53,886 bases of DNA from Prevotella sp. (lineage in GTDB: Bacteria; Bacteroidota; Bacteroidia; Bacteroidales; Bacteroidaceae). This document shows, in pieces, positions 32,297 to 41,258 of this stretch; positions within the stretch are counted from its first letter, which is position 1; every line of letters starts with the position of its first letter. The stretch spans positions 1 to 53,886 of the forward strand of contig JAFSNR010000036.1 in the NCBI GenBank assembly GCA_017443345.1, in the 5' to 3' direction. The position numbers and the translations under genes are program-made. The notes under the pieces were generated by a model. It was given only the letters and a program-made list of their open reading frames with translations. It had not been told where the DNA came from and ran no database searches.

Positions 32297-35200
32297 TTAA
32301 ATGTTATTCTGAATTAGATTCTCATCCACAACCGGTAACTCATCGCCAGCGTCGTTATTGTTATTACCGGGATCTTGATCGGCCGGCAACGCTTGATTGG
32401 CTCGTATAGTACTAAAGAGTTTATTCTGCACACTCTCGTTCAGTCTGTCATAAGCGCCCTGCTCCTTCTCACTGAGCAGTGCTCTCGTGATCTTACCCTG
32501 GTTGTGATGGGTTTCGAGCTTGCTGATGGTTCCGTCAGTCTTCATACTGTAGGTAGATCCTGTACCAAACAGTATCTGACCTGACTTAGCATTGGCCCAT
32601 GAGTAGTATTCCCTGAATGGCGTAGCCAGGTTTAAATTGTTCAGGTTGAGTCCCTCTACCACATCATCGAGCAGACTGGTAGCCTTCGCCATCGGTTTGG
32701 TAAACTGCAGGCTTCTCACATACAGGTTCCACATGGCTTCATTCTCCAGATCAGCGTCGGATGCCGGCTTCTGAGGTGTGGCTGCTATCTTGCTCTCCAC
32801 AATCTTGTTTCCATTAAGTTTGAACTTGATAGCCTTTGATTCCATTCCCCAGCCTTCAACAAGGTTCAAGGATATAAGGCGGATTAAGGCATCGCGATGG
32901 AATTTGTCATTTGTGATGGCACCATCTGTAAGATCTGCCCTCTCGTCAGTAATGGCGTCTTTGTCATCATAAGCGTACTTGAACATCGCAGAGTCCTTGC
33001 ACTTCTCTGCCGAGATGGCGGTTTGTAATGCCTTGATATAGTCGGCTGGCGCATCGCTCTCTCTTGGACCTATGCCGTATGCCGTCAGGTCGCCCAACTT
33101 CTGAGGCTCCGTGCGCAGCTTGGCAATGCTCTCCAGCAGCTCATTGGCCTTCTTAACCACGTCTGCCTTACATTTTTTACGTCTCTTCAGGATGTAGTTC
33201 TTCAGAGCCTCCTGCGACTTCCTGCTATATTTCGAGGCATTCGCATCGTCACCATTCTCTACCTGGAAGATGGCGAAACCGTCAACGTCATTGATGCTGT
33301 CAGCTTTACAAGTATTTGTAAAGCCCATGTCTGCTTCCTCAATTTTCTTCGTCTGTGGATCCCAGAACTTATTCTTGAGATCACCATAATGTCTGCAAAC
33401 CTCATCTGGGTTAATTGTGTTGCTGTAATCTCTAAGTTTGTTGATAGCCTTGTCCAATTCGTCTTCCTTAGAAATACATTTCTCATAACTCTTCTTATAA
33501 TTGGTTATCATCTTGTCGACGATCTTAGGTACAGCGTTGATAATATGTACCATCGCCGGCCCCATCTTGAGGGTTTGAGGGATTTCCTTATCAGTCAGTT
33601 TCTTGTCTCTCTCCTCAAGTTTCTTCGGATTCAGGTAGGCTGCATCGGGATATCCCGGCAAAGCACCTCCGGCACCGAGCTTGAGGTAACGGTTCGACTG
33701 AATGGTAAGTGCACCCTCCTGAGGCTTCCAGTACACTTCGATGAGCGATCGGATAAGCGAGAGATCGATCACGCTCTCCACCATGCTGGCCAGCTTCTTG
33801 GCAACCATTGTCTCCACATCATACATAAAGCTGAGGATATTGAACGCAGCTCCGTCACCGTATGTCGAGGCAAACTTGTTCCTGATGTTAGTACCTGAGG
33901 TAAGGGTCAGATTGTTGCCCGCCTCGATAGAAACGTTTTTGCCCCTGATACTGATATTGCCATTGGGGGCATTGATAGAGATGCCCGTAAAGGCATTGAT
34001 TGATACATTACCCCAAGGTGAGCTGATGTCGATAGCACGACGGTCGGTAGAGCCGCTGATTTTCCAGATGCCGTACTTGTCGCCCAGCTCCACACCTCCC
34101 TCGAAGGCTTTACTCATTTCATTGTCCGACCCAAAGAAGTCCGGTACATCAAGGAAACCGTTGACGAGACTCAGGCCTGGTGTGAAATTGGCCATAAAGG
34201 CGGTGGCGCCCTTACCTGTGCCCTCGTGTACCTTAATATATTCACCGTTGGGCGCCTGTATCACGGCAGATCCCGTCTTCAGTGAAACAGGAGTAGCCGT
34301 AGAGACAGCACCTACCACGAAGGGACGCTCCACGTTGTTGTTGGCATAGTTCACCAGCACTTTCTCGGCCAGATAATGCCTGCCGTGGACACCAGCCCCT
34401 GCAGGTCCTGATGAGGCAGCATAGATCAGCCAAGGGGTAGCATCCGACACATCTTGGCCTTTCAGGTCCGACGCCGCGATGGCCTCATACATCGGATTGA
34501 CAGATGTGAGCTGCCAAGGATATTTCAGACGTACACGGTTCTTCTTATTCGGATCATTCACATCTACCACCACAGCCACCTGTGGACCACTGGTACGGAT
34601 ATGTCCCGATGGAATCATTGTGGGGTAGAACAGCTTGTCTTCATTCATGCCAATGGCATTCACATAGAATACGAGTTTCTTGGAGGGCACCACAATCACA
34701 TCCGTATAATTCTCTATCTTGTAGGTATTGATGGTCTCCGACTTGGCAGTAATCCCACTGACGATATATAGTTTATCGTCTACCTTGATGAGCTGTCCGA
34801 TGTGCAGGTTTGGTGCATAGGTGTCATAATCAATAACAATGTTATTACGCTCTGCCATCATCTCACCAGTCAGAATGGCTGCGTAATCCTTAGCACCGAC
34901 AATGGGACTGGCTTCAGAGAACTGGTTTAAGGTCTTATTGCCATTACTATACTGCTCGTCAAGCATGGAGATATGTTCTTTCTTTTTCTTGAAATAAGCC
35001 TCATTGTGCTTATCGTTATATTGGCTGACCAAGGCCTCCTGTTGTGCCCACATAAGCAAGTCGTTGACAGCTGTGTCGAACATGAAGTTCATAATCGGCT
35101 TGTTGTTAGTAAGCACTTGGCCTACTTTACTTAACCAATAATAATCAGCACCGGCATCCATATCAGCCATGTTCTTGATGGTGGCAAAAACTTTGGCAGC

Positions 35201-36133
35201 ACCGTCTTTCTTCACAGTACTGTTCAGCACGTTGTTATCGTAAGGTGCTTCACACACGAACGTACCTGCGTTTTCCTGTTTAGGCTGAGCCGACGTACAG
35301 TCGTAGTAGGATATCGACTTGTAGCCGTCGATAATCTCCACGGCCTTGCTCTCGTCGGCATCGTAGCCGATGCGGAGTTTGCCGTCATAATAGTACATAA
35401 ACTCACCGTTGCGGTTAGTCGTACGCGCCAGCAGATCGTAGAAACTCTCGTTATACTGCACCAGATAAGGTATGATGTGCTCCTGCTTCCCTCTCAGCAA
35501 GTGTTTCATCTGGGTGGTGTCACACTTCACGCTCTCGTCCTTCACATAAGGCAACTTAAAGTTGGGCAACTCCTTCTTGAGGATGTCGCCGCCGAGCTTC
35601 TTAGCCGTGAATGAACGGCAGTACTGCGACAGCGTCAACAGCTTGTCGGGGCTGTAGATCTTCAGCATCACCTGCACCTTGTCGGGCTGCTTACAGGGGA
35701 TGAACTCGTGCACGTAGAAGTCCTCGCCCACAGTATAGGTCACTTCCTCGCTGTTCTCATTCCTGTTGCTAAAAGTCAGCGCCACCCGCTTATTGGCAAA
35801 CATATCGAAGAAGTCCACCTTGCTGAGGTTCACCTTCTGGGTAGTCCTGTCTATATTCGTCGGGGTGATCAGGATTTCAGCCTCTATCTCGTGAGGGCTG
35901 TACATCTTCTGCTGAAGCTGGAAGGTGCCAAGAGAGAGCGAGAAGTTCACATCCATAGTTCCTCCCTTTTCCCATTTTCCATCTTTGGAAGAAAGGTCCC
36001 TCTGTAGCAACGGCATCCGCTTGCTCAATTCACCATTAATCACGTCGTCTCCGACAGATATAGAGACGTCGGTCTTCTGCAACGGCATCCTGTTAATGAT
36101 GACCCCATAGATTGTCAATGTCAATTTCGCCAT
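32297..36133 (-). CDS. VgrG-like spike with a long C-terminal extension
   Basis: A 1278-residue protein. N-terminal gp27-like part (1 to about 490) contains the VgrG phrase YNESFYDLLARTTNRNGEFMYYYDG (about 224-250). The gp5-type OB fold follows near 510 (GPQVAVVVDVNDP, KNRVRLKYPWQ), then TPWLIYAASSGPAGAGVHG and VLVNYANNNVERPFVVGA. A beta-helix needle occupies about 700-760 (VSINAFTGISINAP, NISIRGKNVSIEAG, NLTLTSG). The last about 520 residues are mostly helical, with long charged segments, and are far beyond a typical VgrG (about 600-700 residues). They could be a delivered toxin, a cargo-binding platform or a structural arm. First gene of the operon; promoter box at 36161. No signal peptide, as expected for a spike. 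Confidence 0.88.
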   Translation of the reverse strand: MAKLTLTIYGVIINRMPLQKTDVSISVGDDVINGELSKRMPLLQRDLSSKDGKWEKGGTMDVNFSLSLGTFQLQQKMYSPHEIEAEILITPTNIDRTTQKVNLSKVDFFDMFANKRVALTFSNRNENSEEVTYTVGEDFYVHEFIPCKQPDKVQVMLKIYSPDKLLTLSQYCRSFTAKKLGGDILKKELPNFKLPYVKDESVKCDTTQMKHLLRGKQEHIIPYLVQYNESFYDLLARTTNRNGEFMYYYDGKLRIGYDADESKAVEIIDGYKSISYYDCTSAQPKQENAGTFVCEAPYDNNVLNSTVKKDGAAKVFATIKNMADMDAGADYYWLSKVGQVLTNNKPIMNFMFDTAVNDLLMWAQQEALVSQYNDKHNEAYFKKKKEHISMLDEQYSNGNKTLNQFSEASPIVGAKDYAAILTGEMMAERNNIVIDYDTYAPNLHIGQLIKVDDKLYIVSGITAKSETINTYKIENYTDVIVVPSKKLVFYVNAIGMNEDKLFYPTMIPSGHIRTSGPQVAVVVDVNDPNKKNRVRLKYPWQLTSVNPMYEAIAASDLKGQDVSDATPWLIYAASSGPAGAGVHGRHYLAEKVLVNYANNNVERPFVVGAVSTATPVSLKTGSAVIQAPNGEYIKVHEGTGKGATAFMANFTPGLSLVNGFLDVPDFFGSDNEMSKAFEGGVELGDKYGIWKISGSTDRRAIDISSPWGNVSINAFTGISINAPNGNISIRGKNVSIEAGNNLTLTSGTNIRNKFASTYGDGAAFNILSFMYDVETMVAKKLASMVESVIDLSLIRSLIEVYWKPQEGALTIQSNRYLKLGAGGALPGYPDAAYLNPKKLEERDKKLTDKEIPQTLKMGPAMVHIINAVPKIVDKMITNYKKSYEKCISKEDELDKAINKLRDYSNTINPDEVCRHYGDLKNKFWDPQTKKIEEADMGFTNTCKADSINDVDGFAIFQVENGDDANASKYSRKSQEALKNYILKRRKKCKADVVKKANELLESIAKLRTEPQKLGDLTAYGIGPRESDAPADYIKALQTAISAEKCKDSAMFKYAYDDKDAITDERADLTDGAITNDKFHRDALIRLISLNLVEGWGMESKAIKFKLNGNKIVESKIAATPQKPASDADLENEAMWNLYVRSLQFTKPMAKATSLLDDVVEGLNLNNLNLATPFREYYSWANAKSGQILFGTGSTYSMKTDGTISKLETHHNQGKITRALLSEKEQGAYDRLNESVQNKLFSTIRANQALPADQDPGNNNNDAGDELPVVDENLIQNNI

Positions 36134-36160
36134 AATATTTATATTTAGATTAGTCTACTG

Positions 36161-36168
36161 CAAAGGTA
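36161..36168 (-). promoter_or_regulatory. -7 box for the VgrG-PAAR operon
   Basis: TACCTTTG on the minus strand 27 bp upstream of the ATG at 36133; predicted 5' leader about 20 nt. No exact -33 TTTG at normal spacing, which would suit an activator-dependent promoter. An oppositely oriented TACCTTTG (36304-36311, plus strand) lies farther upstream without a downstream gene. Confidence 0.5.
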
Positions 36169-36394
36169 CACACATTTTTTTTAAATACCATACATTTTTA
36201 GACTTTTTCGTTTTTTTAACACTTTGCATCGTCCCGCCATTGCCTTTTTCGCTGAAGATTTCAGTCGATTCGCTGAACAGATTTGCTGGAGCGGAGATTC
36301 CGCCGTACCTTTGCATCGTCAAAACACATGAGAATAGTTTTTTCATACATAAGAATTGGTTATTGTTAGTTAGTTAATTTTGGTTAGTACAAAG

Positions 36395-36424
36395 TTCAGG
36401 GCCTGCAGCGATGCAAGCCCTGAA
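36395..36424. terminator. GC-rich intergenic hairpin
   Basis: TTCAGGGC / GCCCTGAA with an inner TGCA/TGCA stem, in the gene-free stretch 36134-36741. It is followed by TGCTTTTA in the plus direction. It could end transcripts from either side; no adjacent gene end makes this certain. Confidence 0.45.
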
Positions 36425-36449
36425 TGCTTTTATGCAGGAAATCAATCGC

Positions 36450-36624
36450 GCGCTCCAACGCTCCAACGCTCCATTTGGTGTTTTCTATATTCGCGCTTCA
36501 TGCTGATGTATTATATATAAATAATTTATATATATTATAATATATATAAATTTAATAAGATACTATATAGCCACTCAATGCAACAACGGAATTCGCAGAT
36601 GGAGCGTTGGAGCGTGGAGCGCAC
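36450..36624. repeat. Imperfect inverted repeat around an AT-rich core
   Basis: Left arm 36450-36474 (GCGCTCCAACG followed by CTCCAACGCTCCAT) and right arm 36599-36624, which reads ATGGAGCGTTGG then AGCGTGGAGCGC, are near reverse complements (one extra A in the left arm). They enclose about 125 bp dominated by TATATA. No ORF of quality lies inside. The layout resembles a miniature inverted-repeat element or a cruciform site, but no target-site duplication was identified. Confidence 0.6.
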
Positions 36625-36637
36625 AGCCGATCGGCGG

Positions 36638-36703
36638 TCGTTGGGAAGCTGATTGCCAATCGTTGGGAAGCTGATTGCCAATCGTTGGGAAGCTGATTGC
36701 CAA
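36638..36703. repeat. Three tandem 22-bp repeats
   Basis: Three exact copies of a 22-bp unit (TCGTTGGGAAGC then TGATTGCCAA), with the first bases of a fourth. Located 38 bp beyond the stop of pyrD. Translation in several frames gives repetitive peptides, but no start site or composition supports a gene. A minisatellite or regulatory array. Confidence 0.85.
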
Positions 36704-36741
36704 TCGTAGCCGACTTGTTTAGGTGGGGACCTCCATCGCAA

Positions 36742-37647
36742 TTACAGGGCACCGATGATCTCCTGGACGGAATGGCAGCCGTGAGCGTCGAGCCATGAGT
36801 TGATGCCGTCACGCACTTTGATGCTGACGGCGGGATCGAGGAAATTGGCGGTACCGATCTCGATGGCAGTGGCTCCAGCCATTAGGAACTCGATGGCATC
36901 CTTGGCAGAGCAGATGCCTCCCAATCCGATCACGGGGATCTTCACCGACTTGGCCACCTGATACACCATACGAAGGGCTACGGGCTTCACTGCGGGACCA
37001 GAAAGTCCGCCAGTGCCTATCGACAGCACCTTCCGGCGCTTCTCAATGTCGATGGCCATTCCCATCAGCGTATTGATGAGCGACACGCTGTCGGCGCCCT
37101 CAGCCTCGACAGCTCGCGCTATCTCGGTGATATCCGTCACATTGGGAGAGAGCTTTACAATCAGCGTCTTGTGATAACGCTCGCGGACGGCCTTCACCAC
37201 ACTCGAAGCACCTGCACAGGTGACGCCAAAGGCCATGCCGCCATCCTTCACATTAGGGCAGGAGATATTCAGCTCGATGGCCGGAATCCCGTCGAGCGCA
37301 TCGATGCGGGCGGCGCACTCGGCATAGTCATCGGGCGACGAACCACTGACGTTGACAATCATATTGGTATCAATGTCCTTGATCAGCGGATAGATGTGTT
37401 CACAGAAATAGTCGACACCTTTATTCTGAAGCCCCACGCAGTTGAGCATGCCGCTGGCAGTCTCAGCCATACGGGGGTAATCATTGCCCTCACGGGGACG
37501 AAGGGTAGTGCCCTTGACGATGATGCCGCCGATGCCGTCGAGGGGCACAAGGTCGGCAAACTCCAGTCCGTAGCCAAAGGTGCCCGATGCGGTCATCACG
37601 GGATTCTTCAGCTTTAAATCATTTATCTTTACTTCTAAACTTGCCAT
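36742..37647 (-). CDS. pyrD: Dihydroorotate dehydrogenase, catalytic subunit (class 1B)
   Basis: A 301-residue FMN enzyme of pyrimidine synthesis. Start [27 protein letters not shown]; the FMN/substrate site phrases [14 protein letters not shown] (class 1B with catalytic Cys in the loop near 130), [21 protein letters not shown] and [12 protein letters not shown] are present. The catalytic base Cys and the adjacent pyrK gene both point to the NAD-dependent 1B type. Overlaps pyrK by 13 bp. Confidence 0.95.
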   Translation of the reverse strand: MASLEVKINDLKLKNPVMTASGTFGYGLEFADLVPLDGIGGIIVKGTTLRPREGNDYPRMAETASGMLNCVGLQNKGVDYFCEHIYPLIKDIDTNMIVNVSGSSPDDYAECAARIDALDGIPAIELNISCPNVKDGGMAFGVTCAGASSVVKAVRERYHKTLIVKLSPNVTDITEIARAVEAEGADSVSLINTLMGMAIDIEKRRKVLSIGTGGLSGPAVKPVALRMVYQVAKSVKIPVIGLGGICSAKDAIEFLMAGATAIEIGTANFLDPAVSIKVRDGINSWLDAHGCHSVQEIIGAL

Positions 37648-38411
37648 AACAACTTACGAATATTAAACACAGGTCCATCCTTGCACACACACAGATTGCC
37701 CTCGGTGGTCTTCTCTACGCAACAGAGACAGGCACCAAGTCCGCACGCCATCAGATTCTCAAGCGACACCTCGCACTCCACATCAGCCTTACGAGCGAAA
37801 GCGGCAACGGCCTTCATCATCGGTGTTGGACCACAGGTGGCGATACGGGAGAACGACTCCTTCTGGAGCAGCGAATGATTGGTGACAAAGCCTTTCTCGC
37901 CCTCTGAGCCGTCCTCGGTCGTCACGTACACGCGCCCGAACTTTTTAAAATTATCGAGCATCAGCAGATCCTTAGCGGTGCGTGCACCAAGCAGGAAGGT
38001 GGGCGCAAAGCCCCTGGCAGCCATCTCGGCACCCATATAGAGCAAAGGAGCCACTCCGACACCACCACCCACGAGCAGAATCTTCTCGTCGCTCGACGAC
38101 GGCATCGTGAACCCATTGCCCAGAGGCAGCAGACAGTTAAGCAGGGCGCCAGGCTGCAGCTGAGCCAGCTTCTTGGTGCCTTCGCCAACGGCTGCAACCA
38201 GAAGCCACAGCTCGTTGTGCTCACGATCGACAAAATTGATGGATATAGGACGGCGCAGGAAAGTAGATGGGGAGCCGTCGACACGGATTTCGACAAACTG
38301 TCCAGGAAGCATCTCAGGCAGCGGCTGTTCGTCGGTTAGCCTGATCAGCACATAACGCTGATGAATCTGCTCTACAGACTTGACTCTCAGGTCGAGCAAA
38401 TATTTCTTCAT
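37635..38411 (-). CDS. pyrK: Dihydroorotate dehydrogenase electron-transfer subunit
   Basis: A 258-residue protein from ATG 38411 ([15 protein letters not shown]). FAD/NAD-binding ferredoxin-reductase fold: [12 protein letters not shown] (FAD), [14 protein letters not shown] (NAD), then a 2Fe-2S site with Cys residues in [13 protein letters not shown] and [11 protein letters not shown]. It passes electrons from PyrD to NAD. First gene of the pyrK-pyrD pair, preceded by a palindromic promoter. Confidence 0.94.
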   Translation of the reverse strand: MKKYLLDLRVKSVEQIHQRYVLIRLTDEQPLPEMLPGQFVEIRVDGSPSTFLRRPISINFVDREHNELWLLVAAVGEGTKKLAQLQPGALLNCLLPLGNGFTMPSSSDEKILLVGGGVGVAPLLYMGAEMAARGFAPTFLLGARTAKDLLMLDNFKKFGRVYVTTEDGSEGEKGFVTNHSLLQKESFSRIATCGPTPMMKAVAAFARKADVECEVSLENLMACGLGACLCCVEKTTEGNLCVCKDGPVFNIRKLLWQV

Positions 38412-38415
38412 AAAT

Positions 38416-38451
38416 GTTGTACCTTTGTTATTACGGCGACAAAGGTACAAC
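38416..38451 (-). promoter_or_regulatory. Palindromic promoter region of pyrK
   Basis: GTTGTACCTTTGT (38416-38428) and its exact reverse complement (38439-38451) with a 10-bp spacer. The right arm contains the minus-strand -7 box for pyrK (38440-38447). The left arm contains an equal box pointing right (38420-38427), which would transcribe antisense to the HTH gene. The left arm also lies in the pyrK mRNA leader. Confidence 0.6.
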
Positions 38452-38472
38452 TTTTATTTGAATCCACAAAAT

Positions 38473-38949
38473 TTATTTCTTAGCAGGCACGAAAGTGTCC
38501 CAAGTCTGATCGTCATAGAACACACGGATTTCAATCACACGGCGCTGAGGTTTGTCAACGATTTTTACCTCTTCTCGAACGATTTCTGGTCGTGTATTTC
38601 TTACACTATTGGAATTCTGGTACTGTGAAGCGGCATTTATCGGGGCAGGCGAGGCTTGCGAATCAAAATCGAGCATCATCGATCTTGGTCGTTGAGACTC
38701 TGTTGAGGGTGCTGAAGGGGCATCGTCAGCATCTTGATCAGTTTGATACATACTACCAGATCCAAACATCAGCCAATCAGTATTGATGTTAGGAATTTTC
38801 TTTTTAATGGCTTCCACGATGTTGAGGGTAGGGCGTGTGCGATCGTTGAAGATGCTGCTAAGGGTTGCGGCACCTACACCGATATAGTCAGCGAAGACCT
38901 GTTGGGTCATGTGCTGAGACTCCATAATCTGTCTGATTCGATCCTTCAT
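38473..38949 (-). CDS. XRE-type helix-turn-helix regulator
   Basis: A 158-residue protein. N-terminal HTH (about 1-65): RIRQIMESQHMTQQVFADYIGVGAATLSSIFNDRTRPTL has the classic Cro/C1-like pattern, followed by LNIVEAIKKKIPNINTDWLMFGSG. A disordered Ser/Pro/Asp linker (about 70-125) and a short basic C-terminal strand pair (KPQRRVIEIRVFYDDQTWDTF) complete it. The protein is widespread in Bacteroidota; target genes unknown. Its mRNA leader has a small hairpin that could be an autoregulatory site. Confidence 0.88.
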   Translation of the reverse strand: MKDRIRQIMESQHMTQQVFADYIGVGAATLSSIFNDRTRPTLNIVEAIKKKIPNINTDWLMFGSGSMYQTDQDADDAPSAPSTESQRPRSMMLDFDSQASPAPINAASQYQNSNSVRNTRPEIVREEVKIVDKPQRRVIEIRVFYDDQTWDTFVPAKK

Positions 38950-38971
38950 TTTATTATCGTATGTGTTTAAG

Positions 38972-39010
38972 GGGTGTTTTCACCCGTTTTTCTTTCAGTT
39001 TACAAAGGTA
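38972..39010 (-). promoter_or_regulatory. Promoter and leader hairpin of the HTH gene
   Basis: TACCTTTG on the minus strand at 39003-39010; predicted start near 38996. GGGTG-TTTT-CACCC (38972-38985) lies in the leader just downstream, in a position to serve as an operator or RNA hairpin. Confidence 0.5.
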
Positions 39011-39663
39011 AAACAAAAAAATGAAACACACAACAATTGTAGAGAGATTTTAAGAATTAATAATTTTAGTTTGCAATTCAATATTTGCAAATCAAAAGAT
39101 GGTAAATGTGAATATTCAGGTTTAGAATTACAAACACGAATTTAGATGATAAAACTCTTACAAAGGATTATTTGAATGGATTTCAGCTAACTAACTGGGT
39201 CTAAAATAGGTATTTATACAATTATATATCAAATATGGCGAATTATGCATCATTGTATATGTAAATCATCATTTATTTACGTGCAAACTGATGCACTTTT
39301 GCATAAAATGTTGGTTTTTAGATATTTATTATCCTAAAATAGCGGTTGTATATTTATTAGTATAGAATTTAAAATTGAAGAATTTAATAATACAAAGCAA
39401 AATTCCTTCTTTTAAATGGATGGTTTAGTATTTTAGATTTAGAATATGAAACCAAATATCTCGCGCCTTAAAATTCATATTTTAATATCAAAATTAAAAA
39501 AACAAAATCTTAAAGAAAGTGAAAACCGAATCGGAGGCTTCCAAAATCTCGTCATTTTGTCATTTTGCGCGTATTCTGTACGACGGGAAAGAATTCTGGA
39601 AATACGCGAGTTTCAGGGGCTCAGAAATGGCACGAAACGGCTGATATATGGGCATTTAGGCAC
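39011..39663. other. AT-rich stretch without a supported gene
   Basis: About 650 bp rich in A and T. An 83-codon open frame on the plus strand (39446-39697) lacks a ribosome-binding or promoter signal and has a Lys/Leu-rich, unremarkable product. A duplicated GTCATTTT occurs near 39550. Nothing else seen. Confidence 0.5.
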
Positions 39664-39696
39664 AAAAAAAGCGCTCACAAAAAGCGCTGTTTTTTG
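39664..39696 (-). terminator. Bidirectional terminator downstream of holA
   Basis: AGCGC stems flanked by A and T runs on both sides (AAAAAAAGCGCT ... AGCGCTGTTTTTT). On the minus strand it follows the holA stop by 28 bp and ends in TTTTTTT. Confidence 0.75.
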
Positions 39697-39724
39697 AAAT
39701 TCTAGCAACGAAAAAGTGGCGAAA

Positions 39725-40753
39725 TTAGTGCAAAATGTAAAAAATCAGTTCCTTCATAAGCTCCCCTGGAGGGGTATTTGGGTTGTCCAGACCCTTACTT
39801 TTTGCATCTATTTCACGTATCTTGGAAATAATCTGCATCACCTTCATGGCAGAGTAGTTTCTCATACCATTCATATACTCCTTCGCGCCCCATGCATTTC
39901 GCAATTCCAACCACTCTGCGACAGATTCCTGACTCTTATTATTGGGGGCATAATAGGCAATCATCAGATTCTGGAAGTAATTAAAGAGCATTGGGAGAAA
40001 CGAGTAGATACTACCTGCCTTAGGATTTTCGTCAAAATATTTGATTATCTGATTCGCCTTGAAGATATTTCGGTTCACAATGGCATCACGAAGTTCGTAA
40101 CCATTGAACTCCTTGCTCACTCCAATCTGGTCCTCCACGATCTGAGGAGTCACTCTCCTATCCTTCTCAGACAACGACAGGATCACTTTATCGAGCTCAC
40201 TGGTCAGACGACTCAAGTCGGCACCAATATTCTCTGCGATCATCTGCATCGATTTGGGGTCAATGCTGACCTCTCGGGCCTTCAGATACTTCTCGATGAA
40301 GCCTGGCAGCTCTCTTTCCTTCAGTTTATTGCTCTCGAAAAGCACGCCTGCAGCCTGGATATTCTTCACCAATTCCTTTTTCCGGCCGTCAATTTTGGCG
40401 TTTTTCAGGCACATCACGAGGATCGTAGAGCTCATTGGCGCCTTGAAATACTTCTCCAAAGCCTCCGTATTCTTGATATTCTGCGCTTCTTTCACAATCA
40501 GCACCTGATATTCGGACATCATGGGATAACGACGCGCCGCATCGGCTATCTGGGCTGCTGTCACATCGGATCCGAACAGGACCGTCTGGTTAAAATCACG
40601 CTCTTCAGGCTGTAAGACATGCTCTGCGATATAGTCGGCTATCTTGTCGATATAATAAGGTTCATCACCCACCAGATAATAGAGGGGAACGAACTTCCGC
40701 TCCTGCAAATCGTGCATGATACTCTGAAATGTGATATTTTTAGCCTCAGCCAT
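39725..40753 (-). CDS. holA: DNA polymerase III subunit delta
   Basis: A 342-residue clamp-loader subunit. The pattern VPLYYLVGDEPYYIDKIADYI at the N-terminus, FNQTVLFGSDVTAAQIADAAR, QVLIVKEAQNI, GADLSRLTSELDKVIL and the C-terminal helical collar domain (RDAIVNRNIFKANQIIKYF, GELMKELIFYIL) are those of the delta family. It opens the sliding clamp. Divergent from the HsdR-N-like gene through overlapping symmetric promoters. Confidence 0.92.
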   Translation of the reverse strand: MAEAKNITFQSIMHDLQERKFVPLYYLVGDEPYYIDKIADYIAEHVLQPEERDFNQTVLFGSDVTAAQIADAARRYPMMSEYQVLIVKEAQNIKNTEALEKYFKAPMSSTILVMCLKNAKIDGRKKELVKNIQAAGVLFESNKLKERELPGFIEKYLKAREVSIDPKSMQMIAENIGADLSRLTSELDKVILSLSEKDRRVTPQIVEDQIGVSKEFNGYELRDAIVNRNIFKANQIIKYFDENPKAGSIYSFLPMLFNYFQNLMIAYYAPNNKSQESVAEWLELRNAWGAKEYMNGMRNYSAMKVMQIISKIREIDAKSKGLDNPNTPPGELMKELIFYILH

Positions 40754-40775
40754 GATGTTTTTTCGAATAATATGT

Positions 40776-40796
40776 GTAACTTTGCTGCAAAGTTAC
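40776..40796. promoter_or_regulatory. Back-to-back overlapping promoters (holA / HsdR-N-like)
   Basis: GTAACTTTG-CTG-CAAAGTTAC: the left arm gives TAACTTTG pointing right (40777-40784), the right arm the same box pointing left (40788-40795). Both polymerases could not bind at once. The plus-strand ATG at 40801 is only 16 bp past its box, so that mRNA would be almost leaderless. Confidence 0.65.
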
Positions 40797-40800
40797 AAAA

Positions 40801-41250
40801 ATGTATCGATTAAACCTACCCCCATACCCTATAAAAGTTGTTGAGAGGGACAAAAAACAACTGATTTTCGATTTTTTGCGTCGAAAATATGTGGCGTTGA
40901 CTCCAGAAGAGTGGGTGCGCCAGCATTTTGTGCATTACCTGATTGACCATAAAGGATACCCCAAGGGACTGATGGGTAACGAGATTGAACTGCGGATCGG
41001 GGAAAAACGGCTCCGCTGCGACACCATATTATATAATAAGGAGACACAGCCAAGGATGATCATCGAATACAAGGCCCCTACGATACAATTACAGCAGAAG
41101 ACGTTCGACCAGATCTCGGTCTACAATCTTCTGCTGAAAGTGGATTATCTGATAGTGAGCAACGGGCTCCAGCACTATTGCTGCAAGATGGATTATCCCA
41201 ACCAAAAATATGAGTTTCTGGAGGAGATCCCAGACTATCAAATTTTATAA
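40801..41250 (+). CDS. HsdR N-terminal-like nuclease-fold protein
   Basis: A 149-residue protein consisting only of a type I restriction enzyme R-subunit N-terminal domain. The PD-(D/E)XK pattern is intact: Asp in LRCDTILYNK and Glu-x-Lys in RMIIEYKAPTI, with TFDQISVYNLLLKVDYLIVSNG after it. No motor or specificity subunits are nearby, and its habitual place beside holA in Bacteroidota suggests a housekeeping DNA-related role, not restriction. Confidence 0.85.
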   Translation: MYRLNLPPYPIKVVERDKKQLIFDFLRRKYVALTPEEWVRQHFVHYLIDHKGYPKGLMGNEIELRIGEKRLRCDTILYNKETQPRMIIEYKAPTIQLQQKTFDQISVYNLLLKVDYLIVSNGLQHYCCKMDYPNQKYEFLEEIPDYQIL

Positions 41251-41258
41251 CATTTCGA

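Noticed and set aside
26978-36133. Complete type VI secretion locus
   Set aside because: Only spike and tip proteins are present; no sheath, tube, baseplate or ClpV-like genes were found in the window.
36155-36346. 63-codon minus-strand open frame upstream of the VgrG-like gene
   Set aside because: It covers the operon promoter and has no conserved features; more likely non-coding.
36535-36812. Two repetitive open frames over the 22-bp repeats
   Set aside because: They are translations of the tandem repeat in different frames and overlap pyrD; no start signals.
39446-39697. 83-codon plus-strand frame in the AT-rich interval
   Set aside because: Runs into a terminator hairpin, lacks promoter and recognisable product.
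40801-41250. Restriction-modification system
   Set aside because: Only an HsdR-N-like domain is encoded; no methylase, specificity or motor subunit is nearby.
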